From Patescibacteria group bacterium (GTDB lineage: Bacteria > Patescibacteriota > WWE3 > 0-14-0-20-40-13), in contig JAHINB010000016.1 in assembly GCA_018896215.1 (NCBI GenBank), forward strand, positions 1-49,283: a DNA stretch of 49,283 nt. The letters are read 5' to 3'. Within the stretch, counting starts at the first letter, position 1. The number at the start of each line of letters is the position of its first letter. The position numbers and the translations under genes are program-made. Below, piece after piece: positions 30,361 through 38,313 of the stretch. Below the pieces are notes generated by a model. That model searched no databases and had not been told where the DNA came from. It saw only the letters and a list, made by a program, of their open reading frames with translations.

Positions 30361-30624
30361 TTAAATGTGCAACTTAATCCAACCGGCAAACTGCTCTTTT
30401 GATATCATCCCCATTTTTCTATCCACTTCTTTTCCATCCTTTAGCAAAACAAAGGTGGGAATACTCATAACGCCAAATTCTTGGGCGCGAGGCGAATTGC
30501 TATCTACATCAACTTTCTCGAATTCAATTTTCCCTTGTAATTCCGATACTGTTTCTTCTACAATAGGTAACATTGCGCGACAAGGACCACACCATGTGGC
30601 AAAAAAATCAATTAGTTTAACCAT
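30361..30624 (-). CDS. trxA: Thioredoxin
   Basis: The 87-residue thioredoxin has the WCGPC active site (FFATWCGPCRAML) and the cis-Pro loop SIPTFVLL. It lacks the first strand and helix of standard thioredoxins. Starts at 30624 or 30633 (adding MFS) are both possible. The ATG at 30624 sits in a CCATGG shared with the divergent carboxypeptidase start at 30623, so each gene's promoter must lie inside the other gene. It is the first gene of the trxA-gap-fd-AOR-tpiA-LCP operon. Confidence 0.92.
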   Translation of the reverse strand: MVKLIDFFATWCGPCRAMLPIVEETVSELQGKIEFEKVDVDSNSPRAQEFGVMSIPTFVLLKDGKEVDRKMGMISKEQFAGWIKLHI

Positions 30625-31612
30625 GGAAAACATCTTACCAAAAAAAACTCCAATTAAAAAGTATTTTGCCCCATTTTTACTCGTGCTTATTTTAATTATT
30701 GCTCTAACAACCTGGACAAAGCCCCAAAAATTCTCCAAAACGCTAGAAAACGGCAATAAAGAGATCCTCTACGAAGCAACTTTTAGAAACGAGGGGGATA
30801 AAAATCCCCAAAGGCTATCTTTTGATCTTAGAAACTCCCCAGAAACCGCGACTCCAGAGGTCTCGGCGCAAGAGGTTTTATTTGTCGATTTGGCAACCAA
30901 CACCATAATCTACAATAAAAATGCCCAAAAGCAAGTCCCTGTTGCCAGCCTTGTCAAAATTGCCACAGCAGTTGTCGCGGTGGAGCACCTAAAGTTGGAT
31001 GAAAAAATAGTTGTTTCGCAAAAAGCTGGTACTATCGGCGAAAATGTCATGGGTATTTCGCCAGGCGAAGAATATACCTTAGAAGAATTGCTCTATGGGC
31101 TGGTTCTTGCCTCAGGAAATGACACTGCCTATGCCATAGCTGAAGGAGTTGCTGGAGACGCCAAAACATTTACCGACTGGATGAATCGCAAGGCAAGTGA
31201 TTTAGGTTTAGAAAATACTAAATTTTCGGAACCCAGTGGTCTTAATCCCAAAAACAAAGAGTATTATTCCACAGCTTATGACTTAGCGATTTTGACAGAA
31301 TACGCCTTGAGAAAACCGGAGCTTGCCGAGATATTTGCCACATTTGAATATGAGATTTTTGCAACCGAAAGACACAAATATATTTACCTACAAAACCAAA
31401 CCAATTTGCTCTCTACCTACCCTGGAGCTAAAGGAGTAAAAACCGGTTATACCGAGGATTCGGGATTGTGTTTAATAACTTATGTAGAAAATTCGGGACA
31501 CAAAATTCTAGGTGTCATTCTTGGAAGTTTAAACAGAAGAACAGAAGGTATAATACTTTTGGATAACGCCTTCTCTAAATTTGGCATTACCATCCCCCAC
31601 AACTTGCTTTAG
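30623..31612 (+). CDS. D-alanyl-D-alanine carboxypeptidase (penicillin-binding protein)
   Basis: The 329-residue protein has an N-terminal membrane anchor (FAPFLLVLILIIALTTW) and the serine-peptidase motifs SLVK (S-x-x-K), SGN and KTG (GVKTGYTEDSG). It trims peptidoglycan stem peptides outside the membrane. The start at 30623 gives a short basic N-terminus before the anchor; a longer frame from 30365 would run antisense through trxA. Its stop overlaps the end of the convergent nucleotidyltransferase gene by 4 bp. Confidence 0.92.
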   Translation: MENILPKKTPIKKYFAPFLLVLILIIALTTWTKPQKFSKTLENGNKEILYEATFRNEGDKNPQRLSFDLRNSPETATPEVSAQEVLFVDLATNTIIYNKNAQKQVPVASLVKIATAVVAVEHLKLDEKIVVSQKAGTIGENVMGISPGEEYTLEELLYGLVLASGNDTAYAIAEGVAGDAKTFTDWMNRKASDLGLENTKFSEPSGLNPKNKEYYSTAYDLAILTEYALRKPELAEIFATFEYEIFATERHKYIYLQNQTNLLSTYPGAKGVKTGYTEDSGLCLITYVENSGHKILGVILGSLNRRTEGIILLDNAFSKFGITIPHNLL

Positions 31613-32043
31613 GAGTTTGCCATAACACGACTTTTTACTCTCTCCATTATAATCTTATGACGCATGTCGTAAAGCTCTTTTAATTCTTCGTAATCTATCT
31701 CTAACTTTTTTTCTTCTCTTAGCCTTTTAGCTTGGTCTTTACAATAAATTACTTTCCCCAGAAGTGGGGCGGTAAATCGCAGTGGATAAGACATATAAGT
31801 TGTTGGGATAATCTCTGTCTTAAAATCAACGATGTTTTTAGATACTTCATTTTGCAATTCAAGCATATACTGATAGCTTTTTGGATTAAAAACATCCTTA
31901 TCAAGTAAAACAGCAATGTCTATGTCACTAGTTGATACAGCAGTTCCTTTTAAATAAGAACCAAAAAGATACCCCGCAAGTATTTCGGGTCTTTTAGAAA
32001 AGGCGTTTGATAATTTTTCCAAGGCGTTTGTAATATCTTTCAT
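31609..32043 (-). CDS. MNT-type nucleotidyltransferase
   Basis: The 144-residue protein has the minimal nucleotidyltransferase motif GSYLKGTAVSTSDIDIAV (G-S-x10-D-x-D) and a C-terminal helix (YDMRHKIIMERVKSR). Such proteins are usually antitoxins paired with HEPN toxins (MntA/HepT), adding AMP to the toxin. No HEPN gene is adjacent, but the C-terminal YDMRHKII region faintly resembles the start of a HEPN domain. A TAGAAT element ends 6 nt before its ATG, back-to-back with the rpmH promoter. Confidence 0.8.
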   Translation of the reverse strand: MKDITNALEKLSNAFSKRPEILAGYLFGSYLKGTAVSTSDIDIAVLLDKDVFNPKSYQYMLELQNEVSKNIVDFKTEIIPTTYMSYPLRFTAPLLGKVIYCKDQAKRLREEKKLEIDYEELKELYDMRHKIIMERVKSRVMANS

Positions 32044-32049
32044 GCTTAC

Positions 32050-32100
32050 ATTCTAACATTTTGGAAAAACATTTGATAATAGCAACATATGTGATATATT
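32050..32100. promoter_or_regulatory. Divergent promoters for nucleotidyltransferase (-) and rpmH (+)
   Basis: For rpmH, TTGATA (32073-32078) and TG-A-TATATT (hexamer 32095-32100) are 16 bp apart, and the -10 ends 6 nt before the ATG. For the minus-strand gene, TAGAAT (32055-32050) ends 6 nt before its ATG. Both predict leaderless messages. Confidence 0.65.
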
Positions 32101-32106
32101 TCCCTC

Positions 32107-32265
32107 ATGCCTAAAAGAACTTGGCAACCAAAAAAGAAAAAACGCGCCCGTAAGCATGGGTTTTTAAAACGCTCCCAAACCGCGGGTGGTAGAAATGTGC
32201 TCAAAAGAAGAAGGGCTAAAAAAAGAGCTTCTCTTACGGTAAAAGTACGCAAGGTGTCCTCTTAA
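32107..32265 (+). CDS. rpmH: 50S ribosomal protein L34
   Basis: The protein has 52 residues, starting [20 protein letters not shown], with the L34 core [20 protein letters not shown]. It is slightly longer than the usual 44-46 residues at the C-terminus. It begins the rpmH-rnpA-yidD-yidC-jag-dnaN run that lies near the replication origin in many bacteria. The next gene, rnpA, starts 6 bp after its stop. Confidence 0.97.
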   Translation: MPKRTWQPKKKKRARKHGFLKRSQTAGGRNVLKRRRAKKRASLTVKVRKVSS

Positions 32266-32271
32266 AGTATT

Positions 32272-32613
32272 ATGCTTCCTGCTGAATATCGTCTTTTAGA
32301 CGACTATGATTTTAGAAGAGTCAAGAGACTTGGTAGAAGTTATAATTTTCCTTTCTTTATTATTGCCTGCGCCCACGCCAAAAATCCAAAAGGTTTGCGG
32401 TTTGGCTTTATCTTTTCGACCAACTTCAACAAAAGGGCAACCGTGCGCAATCGCTATAAAAGGCTCTTGCGTCAAGGTGTCCAAAAAAGACTAAATGAGT
32501 TTAAACTGGGATTTGACATTGTGTTTATTCCTAAAAAGAGTATTTTAGGTAGATCTTATGAAGAAATTAGTCATTCTTTTGATACGGCTCTACCAAAAAC
32601 TCCTCTCGTTTGA
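32272..32613 (+). CDS. rnpA: Ribonuclease P protein component
   Basis: The 113-residue basic protein reads [17 protein letters not shown] at the N-terminus and carries the RNR signature as [15 protein letters not shown]. It binds the RNase P RNA and aids tRNA 5' processing. The reading frame runs 56 bp into yidD, an overlap common in compact genomes; the C-terminal TALPKTPLV is therefore dictated partly by yidD. Confidence 0.95.
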   Translation: MLPAEYRLLDDYDFRRVKRLGRSYNFPFFIIACAHAKNPKGLRFGFIFSTNFNKRATVRNRYKRLLRQGVQKRLNEFKLGFDIVFIPKKSILGRSYEEISHSFDTALPKTPLV

Positions 32614-32788
32614 AACAGGAGTTCTGTCAATTATCTTTCCCCAAAAAATTTGCCGATTTACTCCCAGCTGTTCTCAATATACAATTGACGCCATTACGAA
32701 GTACGGAATTTTACATGGGGGCATAAAAGGTGTGAGGAGAATCCTGCGCTGTAATCCACATAATGTTGGAGGAAGTGACCCAGCTTAA
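32558..32788 (+). CDS. yidD: Membrane protein insertion efficiency factor YidD
   Basis: The 76-residue protein has the family core [19 protein letters not shown] and [15 protein letters not shown]. It is a small amphipathic peripheral membrane protein assisting YidC-dependent insertion. It overlaps rnpA by 56 bp and is followed by yidC after 2 bp. Confidence 0.95.
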   Translation: MKKLVILLIRLYQKLLSFETGVLSIIFPQKICRFTPSCSQYTIDAITKYGILHGGIKGVRRILRCNPHNVGGSDPA

Positions 32789-32790
32789 TT

Positions 32791-33546
32791 ATGACAAATA
32801 TTATTCAATTACTTCTGACTGATCCTATACTAAACCTCTTAATATTTTTTTATAAGGTTGGATTTAATAATTTTGGTTTAGCAATTTTATTCCTCACTCT
32901 TTTTCTTAAACTCATTCTCTACCCCCTCTCTCTCCCCTCCCTAAAAATGCTGAAAAAGCAAAAAGAGGTGGCGGGTGAGCTTGAGGAGCTAAAAAAAATC
33001 TATGGTAAAGACAAAAAACTTATGGCGCAAAAGCAAATGGAGCTTTACAAAAAACATGGTATTAACCCCGCGTCTGGGTGTCTGCCTCAAATTCTCCAGA
33101 TTATTATCCTGTTTGCCTTATATAATGTCTTTCTAAGGGTTCTTAAAGCGGTTGATGATGTTTCTATCCTTAATCCCAATTTATACTTTGAGTTTTTAAG
33201 ATCAGAAGCAGGTCATAAGCTAAATACCTCATTTTTATATTTAAATCTTGCCAAACCTGATCCTTACTATATTATGCCAATACTTGCGGGTCTATCGCAG
33301 TTTGTAATGACTAAAATGATGACCCCCATGGGAGCTCTTGCCAAGGTGCAAAAGGAAGTCGCCGAAAAAACCGAAGAAAAATCGGACGATGTCATGTATA
33401 ATATGCAAAAGCAAATGATGTATTTAGGACCCGTTATGACCGTTTTTATTGGTTATAAGTTTCCATCGGGTTTGGTTTTTTATTGGTTTTTACAAACAGT
33501 TTTGGGAATTTTACAACAATGGATAGTCCAAAAGAGCAAATCTTAG
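32791..33546 (+). CDS. yidC: Membrane protein insertase YidC
   Basis: The 251-residue protein is of the short Gram-positive/CPR form without the large periplasmic domain. An N-terminal helix is followed by the conserved coiled hairpin (MLKKQKEVAGELEELKKIYG), then GINPASGCLPQILQI, and helices ending in LVFYWFLQTVLGILQQW. It inserts and folds membrane proteins with or without SecYEG. The jag gene starts inside its last codons (28-bp overlap). Confidence 0.94.
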   Translation: MTNIIQLLLTDPILNLLIFFYKVGFNNFGLAILFLTLFLKLILYPLSLPSLKMLKKQKEVAGELEELKKIYGKDKKLMAQKQMELYKKHGINPASGCLPQILQIIILFALYNVFLRVLKAVDDVSILNPNLYFEFLRSEAGHKLNTSFLYLNLAKPDPYYIMPILAGLSQFVMTKMMTPMGALAKVQKEVAEKTEEKSDDVMYNMQKQMMYLGPVMTVFIGYKFPSGLVFYWFLQTVLGILQQWIVQKSKS

Positions 33547-33983
33547 CAACAACATTGGAATTACTTAAACTTATTGAGGTAACAGCCGAAGTCTCTATTG
33601 AGGAAAAAGAGGGGCGCTTTTATGTTTCTCTGGAAGGTGAGCACCTTGGCAACATTATTGGCTTTCACGGAGAGACCCTAAACGCCATGCAACTTTTTTT
33701 AGAGCTTGCCCTGTACCGAAAGACCGAAAAATGGACCCCTATTTCGTTGGATGTTGGCAATTATAGAAAAGAGCGGGAAGATTGGATAAAAAAGATTGCC
33801 CAAGCCGGTTGCGACAAAGTCATCTTTTTTAACAAAGAGGTGGGGCTTTCTCCCATGCCAGCGTATGATAGATTAATCGTGCATACATTTGTATCCGAAA
33901 ACCCAAACTTAACAACAGAAAGTACCGGCGAGGGTCGCGAAAGAAGAGTAGTTATTAAACCAGTCAAAAAAGACCAGGCATGA
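33519..33983 (+). CDS. jag: Jag/KhpB RNA-binding protein (KH and R3H domains)
   Basis: The protein has 154 residues from ATG 33519. A KH domain with IIGFHGETLNAMQLFLELAL (GxxG-like loop) is followed by an R3H-like end (LSPMPAYDRLIVHTFVSEN and TTESTGEGRERRVVIKP). Relatives regulate cell division and wall synthesis through RNA binding. A longer frame starting at 33483 lies fully inside yidC and adds non-family residues. It lacks the N-terminal Jag domain found in larger homologues. It is coupled to dnaN by an ATGA overlap. Confidence 0.9.
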   Translation: MDSPKEQILATTLELLKLIEVTAEVSIEEKEGRFYVSLEGEHLGNIIGFHGETLNAMQLFLELALYRKTEKWTPISLDVGNYRKEREDWIKKIAQAGCDKVIFFNKEVGLSPMPAYDRLIVHTFVSENPNLTTESTGEGRERRVVIKPVKKDQA

Positions 33984-35098
33984 AATTTTCTATTATCACA
34001 AAAAACCTATTTAACGCTTTTACCAATGCTAATAAAGCCGTATCCCAAAAAGCTACTTTACCAATTTTATCTAATGTCCTCATAGAGACTGATAGAGGTC
34101 GCCTTAAAATTTCGGCAACTGATCTAGAAAAATCCGTTACTACTTGGGTTGGGGCAAAAATAGAGGAGGAGGGGGCAATAACGGTTCCCGCAAGGGTTTT
34201 GCACGAATATTTGGGGACCGTTAAAGGTGAAAGACTGTTGGTTCACACCGAGGGATCGATGCTTATTGTAGAGTCAGAAAACTCCCTCTCCAAATTTTCC
34301 TGCGTCGAGGCTTTGGAATTTCCCAAAATTGCCGCCAACACGGATGTTACAAACTCCTTTAGTATTAATGCCAAGGATCTTTTTGAAAATCTCTCTGTGG
34401 TTTGTTTTGCCTCGGCAACTGATGATACCAGACCAATTCTTACCGGAACACAGATAAGTCTTGATAAGGACCGCATTTCTTTTGCTTGTGTAGACGGATT
34501 TAGACTAGCCGAAAAACTGCTGGCGCAAAAACAGGCTCAAGAAAAAGCTCTCTCTTTTGTTTTGCCATCAAAACATTTGCTCGAGACCTCCCGCATCTTG
34601 TCAGGAAGCCAAAAGCCGGTTACGATTGGATTTTTAGAAAAAGAGAACTCTCTTTCGTTTGAGGGCGAAGATATTTTTATTAGCATTAGGCAATTAGATG
34701 GCGATTTTCCCGACTACAAGAAGATAGTTCCCCAAGAGCACACGGTTAAAGCCGAAATTGATTTTGCCGACCTTGTTTCGGCTATAAAACTTGCCGGTGT
34801 TTTCGCTAAAGACGAATCCAAGATTGTCAAATTTGAACTAAACCAGGCTGATGGAGTATTAACGGTTTCTTCCGAAACACCCGAAATTGGCGAAAGCAAA
34901 GCAACAGTAAAATGCAAAATTACAGGTGATGATATGACGATTGCCTTTAATGGAAAATTTTTGCTGGATTTTTTAAACGCGGTATCTGGAAAAACTGCTA
35001 CTCTTGAATCTATGGGTCCAGTTGCCCCAGCCAAGTTTTCGGTTGATGAAATCCCCGACTACTACTATGTCGTCATGCCCGTAAGAGTCCAATCCTAA
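33980..35098 (+). CDS. dnaN: DNA polymerase III beta subunit (sliding clamp)
   Basis: The 372-residue protein has the three repeated clamp domains, starting MKFSIITKNLFNAFTNANKA, with FVLPSKHLLETSRIL near domain 2/3 and the conserved C-terminal YYYVVMPVR. It tethers the replicative polymerase to DNA. It closes the rpmH run. No dnaA is adjacent; gene remnants follow instead. Confidence 0.97.
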   Translation: MKFSIITKNLFNAFTNANKAVSQKATLPILSNVLIETDRGRLKISATDLEKSVTTWVGAKIEEEGAITVPARVLHEYLGTVKGERLLVHTEGSMLIVESENSLSKFSCVEALEFPKIAANTDVTNSFSINAKDLFENLSVVCFASATDDTRPILTGTQISLDKDRISFACVDGFRLAEKLLAQKQAQEKALSFVLPSKHLLETSRILSGSQKPVTIGFLEKENSLSFEGEDIFISIRQLDGDFPDYKKIVPQEHTVKAEIDFADLVSAIKLAGVFAKDESKIVKFELNQADGVLTVSSETPEIGESKATVKCKITGDDMTIAFNGKFLLDFLNAVSGKTATLESMGPVAPAKFSVDEIPDYYYVVMPVRVQS

Positions 35099-35219
35099 TT
35101 CCACATTGCTCCATAGACTTTCCATGGCAAACCTTGATCTAGCAACCCCAAACTCTTCCACCTCCTAAGTGAAAGTAATTTATTAGTTTCATTTCTCTCT
35201 CTAATTAAAAATTTCCCGC

Positions 35220-35247
35220 TTGCTGTTAAACTTATTTTTGTTATAAT
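35220..35247 (+). promoter_or_regulatory. Orphan promoter followed by a terminator-like hairpin
   Basis: TTGCTG (35220-35225) and a perfect TATAAT (35242-35247) are 16 bp apart. Transcription toward the right would start near 35254, but no plus-strand gene follows before the hairpin at 35262-35316. The rest of 35099-35219 shows nothing recognisable. Confidence 0.5.
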
Positions 35248-35253
35248 TACTAC

Positions 35254-35316
35254 GATCACTACGAAAAAGACCCTTTTAAGATTTTGTCCTTAACGGGGGC
35301 TTTTTCTTTTTTGACA
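35254..35316 (+). ncRNA. Possible short RNA or abortive leader ending in a terminator
   Basis: gaaaaag-a-ccc pairs with ggg-gg-ctttttc, followed by T-rich ctttttt. The unit of about 60 nt behind the promoter at 35220-35247 may be a tiny RNA or the remains of a leader whose gene was lost. It also overlaps the 3' end of the NYN remnant, and may serve as a bidirectional terminator. Confidence 0.35.
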
Positions 35317-35660
35317 AATATAATATTGATCGTTGATCGTTTATATACGATATCGTAGCCCCAGTCCTTTTTAATAGTATTGAACATTTCTCTTTTCTTG
35401 CGGGAGATAACACGACCAACAACCTTTTATTATCAATAAGAAATTTTACTAAACTTGCATAATCCCCATCACTTGAGACGATTACAGCCCTCTCGCAATT
35501 ATTTTCGTAGTAATCCTTAGTGGTTTGTAAGACAAAATCTGCATCACAATTTCCTTTAGGTCTCCCATCTTCACCATAAACCACTTCCTTAAAAATAAGC
35601 GTAAAGCCACATTCTTGTAAGTATGTATAGAGATTTTTGTATTTCTGTAAGCCAAACTCT
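35276..35660 (-). pseudogene. NYN/LabA-like PIN-fold nuclease, 5' part missing
   Basis: The frame from about 35660 reads GLQKYKNLYTYLQECGFTLI, then GRPKGNCDADFVLQTTKDYY, RAVIVSSDGDYASLVKFLID and a C-terminal ISYINDQRSI. GNCDADF and SSDGDYA are the acidic motifs of NYN-domain RNases. The N-terminal strand with the first catalytic Asp is absent: going upstream the DNA switches to glycoside-hydrolase sequence. A GTG at 35584 could start a 102-residue fragment. A low-complexity KKKKPP tail overlaps the hairpin at 35262-35316. Confidence 0.65.
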
Positions 35661-36160
35661 AAACCTTTTGTAGTCTAAAGCCCACCGCTTTGCATCCGCA
35701 AAGTCCGCCAATCCATTTTCTGTAATGTAGATAGGGAAATGGAATTTTTTCCCAAGTGCCGTTAATACATCGAACAGCCCCTCGGGGTAAACCCCCCATC
35801 CCATATCTGTAAATCCAAGTTCCGACGCTCTGTCTACCGCTCCCTTAGCTCCTACTTGATAAGAGCGGTAGTAATTCACTCCCAACCAGTCTCCCCCGTG
35901 AAATCCCACGAGGGAAAACAAGTTGCACAGGTACGCAGGAATCGCAAACCCCCTAGAAACTGGGTAGAAACGACCGTAGTTCTCTACTACCCCGACTTGA
36001 AAATCTTGCGATATCGCCTGTGATCGCAGGCGATACCCACAGCTGGCACACGACCTGATGCTTCAGCGTAGTGCCAGTCGGAACCCCACTCCCCCTCGAT
36101 TTGGTGCGCGCTCGTCGCGGCACCAAACAAAAAAGAGGACGGAAAATCGTTGCGTTTCAT
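35640..36160 (-). pseudogene. Glycoside hydrolase family 1 (beta-glucosidase-like) remnant
   Basis: The ATG at 36160 opens a GH1 N-terminus, MKRNDFPSSFLFGAATSAHQ then IEGEWGSDW and VGIACDH, but a stop occurs at 35987-35989. In another frame from about 35990 the DNA encodes later GH1 parts: ENYGRFYPVSRG, GGDWLGVNYYRSYQ, MGWGVYPEGLFDVL and PIYITENGLAD, including the nucleophile Glu of TENG. About 200 residues between the two parts, with the acid/base Glu (NEP-like motif), are missing, as is the C-terminal end, which runs into the NYN remnant. The gene is dead by at least two deletions. Confidence 0.75.
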
Positions 36161-36255
36161 GATACCCCCCTTAGGTTAGATCTATTCGCGTGAAATGTAG
36201 AGGAATTATAACACAAAAACCTATAGTTTATAAAGTGCGGATTCGTTGTCGGAAT

Positions 36256-36293
36256 GCGGGTACTACCCGATTCGGGTACTACCCGATAATTTG
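36256..36293. repeat. REP-like double palindrome, copy A
   Basis: Two consecutive 13-bp palindromes, cgggtactacccg, 16 bp apart, lie within a 38-bp block. Its reverse complement matches 44572-44609 at 37 of 38 positions. It lies between the GH1 remnant and the end of virB4. The rest of 36161-36363 is AT-rich without recognisable features. Confidence 0.88.
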
Positions 36294-36363
36294 TTGTTAA
36301 ACCAGGATATTTACGATACCAATTTAAAGATTGTCATAGTAGGAAAAATAAGTGGAGTTAATG

Positions 36364-38286
36364 CTAACTTGCAGGAGTTGTGGGGGTGGGTTCGGATTTA
36401 GCTTCGGAGAATTTCTTTTTAAGTTTTTCTACTTTTGTTTCCCCCTCCTCTTCTTTCATTTTGATCAGTTCTGCAGGGTTTGTGGTAATTAATTTATGTT
36501 CCTCTTCGGACGCTACAACTTGCATCGCAACATGATTAGATCCGGCAAAAAATAGTCCTTCTCCCACCCCCGCAGATAAGAGTAGCCTCTTTTCTCCTTC
36601 GGATAAATAAAATACTTCGGCAACCTGGTCAATAGAAGCCGGATGCTGTTTTAAAAGAATTTGCAAAGATGAGTTGGTAATAATGGTTTTTCCATACTCC
36701 GAAGATAAAAAGTCCGAAACATCTTGAGTAATAGTAGAAAGCCCCAAATAATACTTTCGTGCCCTTTTAGCAATAGAAAATAAAAATTCTGCCGAGTCGG
36801 CGTTTTGCATTAAATACCAAGCCTCATCCACAACTAAAATGCGCTTTTTAAGGTCGCCTTTTATTTTTGTCCAGACAAAATCCAAAATTATATAAATAGC
36901 AATAGGTCGTAGAATATCTTCTAAATTTTGCACCGAAAACACCGTGAGCCTATTTTTAATGTCCACATTAGATCGCTGATCAAAAATTCCCGCCAGCGAC
37001 CCTCTAATATACCTTTCTAATCTTTCGGAAAGAGTCTTTGCTTCTGGCTCCTCCAAAGATAGCAATACTTTATATAAATCTTGCATTACAGGGGGCTCTT
37101 TTCTTTGGGTTGACGGATCTTGAGTAATTCCTTTAAGTTTATAGCTGACCATTAAAGCGTTGTCCAAAACCGCTTCTTCGGTAGAAGTCAAACTTCCCAA
37201 CATGATTTTAAATAAGGTATGCAAAGTTAAAATTTTTAACCCCAGTTGATCTCGTTCTTCGCCAAGAATTGGTTCTGGAAGGTCAAAGGGGTTTATTCGC
37301 ACGGTGCTGTCTATAGAAAAATTTAGATAATCCCCGCCCATGGCCTCACACATTTTTTTATACTCGCTTTCGGGATCAATGATCATAACCTCGGTACCAA
37401 AAAGCAAAGAACGGATAATTTCTATTTTTACGAAATAGCTTTTTCCAGCACCCGACTTGGCAAAAATAACCGAGTTGGCGTTTTCCAAGGTAAATCGGTC
37501 AAAAATGATCAGCGATCCGTTGTGTTTATTAACGCCATATAAAATGCCTTCGTTTGCCGACAGTTCACTAGAAGTAAACGGAAAGGTGGTGGCAACGCTT
37601 GTGGTATCCATGTTTCTTGTAATATAAAGCTTGTCTTGGCAGGTGGGTAAAGTGCTTTGGAAGGCATCCTCCATTTGGAGAGTAGCGTGTTTAGAAATAA
37701 GCATTAAAGAACCCAGCGCCGATTCCACTCTATTGGAAATGCGATCCAACTCCTCTAGAGAGTCGGCTGGAATTGTGATGTAAAAAGAAAATTGGAAGAA
37801 CCTTTCCATTCCTTTAACCAACTGTTCCTGTAAAGATCCTGCGTCGTCAAGTGCCGCTTGAACCGCGGGGTCGACAACTCTGCCTCGCTCTCTATCGGTT
37901 GATAAAGTTGCTTCCATTTCGGCAATTTTGCGCCTAAGGTCATCTAAAACTCCCCGCGCCTCCACGGGATAATAAAACATTGAGATAAGCAAAGAATGGT
38001 CAAAATTGATGATTGGTTCCAACCAGTTGGCTCCAACAAAGCGGGGGTAACCCGAAACAAAGAGAGTGCGATAGAATTTATTGGCAATTTTTATGTGATC
38101 AAAATCTACCTCTATAGCAGACGGAGCGATGATATCACGAACCTCTAAAGATCCCTCGGAAATTAAACTTACCGTTTTGCCTTTTTTTCGTTCATCGGGA
38201 ACAGGAGCGATTGAGGCAACAACGGAGTTTTCACCTTTTGCTTTTTCCTCAACTTTTTTAGTTTTTGGTTTAAATAATCCAAGCAT
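36364..38286 (-). CDS. virB4: VirB4-family type IV secretion ATPase
   Basis: The 640-residue protein has Walker A AKSGAGKS (about 280-287) preceded by GSLIIFDRF, a DPESEYKKM segment, Walker B RILVVDEAWYLM and a C-terminal sensor region (SLQILLKQHPASIDQV). It is the ATPase that powers type IV secretion or related pilus systems. The N-terminal 250 residues contain the usual VirB4 middle region (FFQFSFYITIPADSLEEL). A separate VirB4 N-terminal-like protein and a PrgI protein precede it in the same operon, as in many CPR and Gram-positive T4SS-like loci. No VirD4 or relaxase is present here. Confidence 0.88.
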   Translation of the reverse strand: MLGLFKPKTKKVEEKAKGENSVVASIAPVPDERKKGKTVSLISEGSLEVRDIIAPSAIEVDFDHIKIANKFYRTLFVSGYPRFVGANWLEPIINFDHSLLISMFYYPVEARGVLDDLRRKIAEMEATLSTDRERGRVVDPAVQAALDDAGSLQEQLVKGMERFFQFSFYITIPADSLEELDRISNRVESALGSLMLISKHATLQMEDAFQSTLPTCQDKLYITRNMDTTSVATTFPFTSSELSANEGILYGVNKHNGSLIIFDRFTLENANSVIFAKSGAGKSYFVKIEIIRSLLFGTEVMIIDPESEYKKMCEAMGGDYLNFSIDSTVRINPFDLPEPILGEERDQLGLKILTLHTLFKIMLGSLTSTEEAVLDNALMVSYKLKGITQDPSTQRKEPPVMQDLYKVLLSLEEPEAKTLSERLERYIRGSLAGIFDQRSNVDIKNRLTVFSVQNLEDILRPIAIYIILDFVWTKIKGDLKKRILVVDEAWYLMQNADSAEFLFSIAKRARKYYLGLSTITQDVSDFLSSEYGKTIITNSSLQILLKQHPASIDQVAEVFYLSEGEKRLLLSAGVGEGLFFAGSNHVAMQVVASEEEHKLITTNPAELIKMKEEEGETKVEKLKKKFSEAKSEPTPTTPAS

Positions 38287-38313
38287 ATCTCACAAATTTC
38301 TAATTCTTAATTT

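Noticed and set aside
32046-32252. 68-codon minus-strand frame opposite rpmH
   Set aside because: It is an antisense shadow of rpmH, whose L34 protein sequence is unmistakable.
35099-36363. Replication origin next to dnaN
   Set aside because: The rpmH-dnaN order suggested it, but I saw no dnaA and no cluster of DnaA boxes. The region holds gene remnants. A lone TTATCCACA at 17240-17248 lies in coding sequence.
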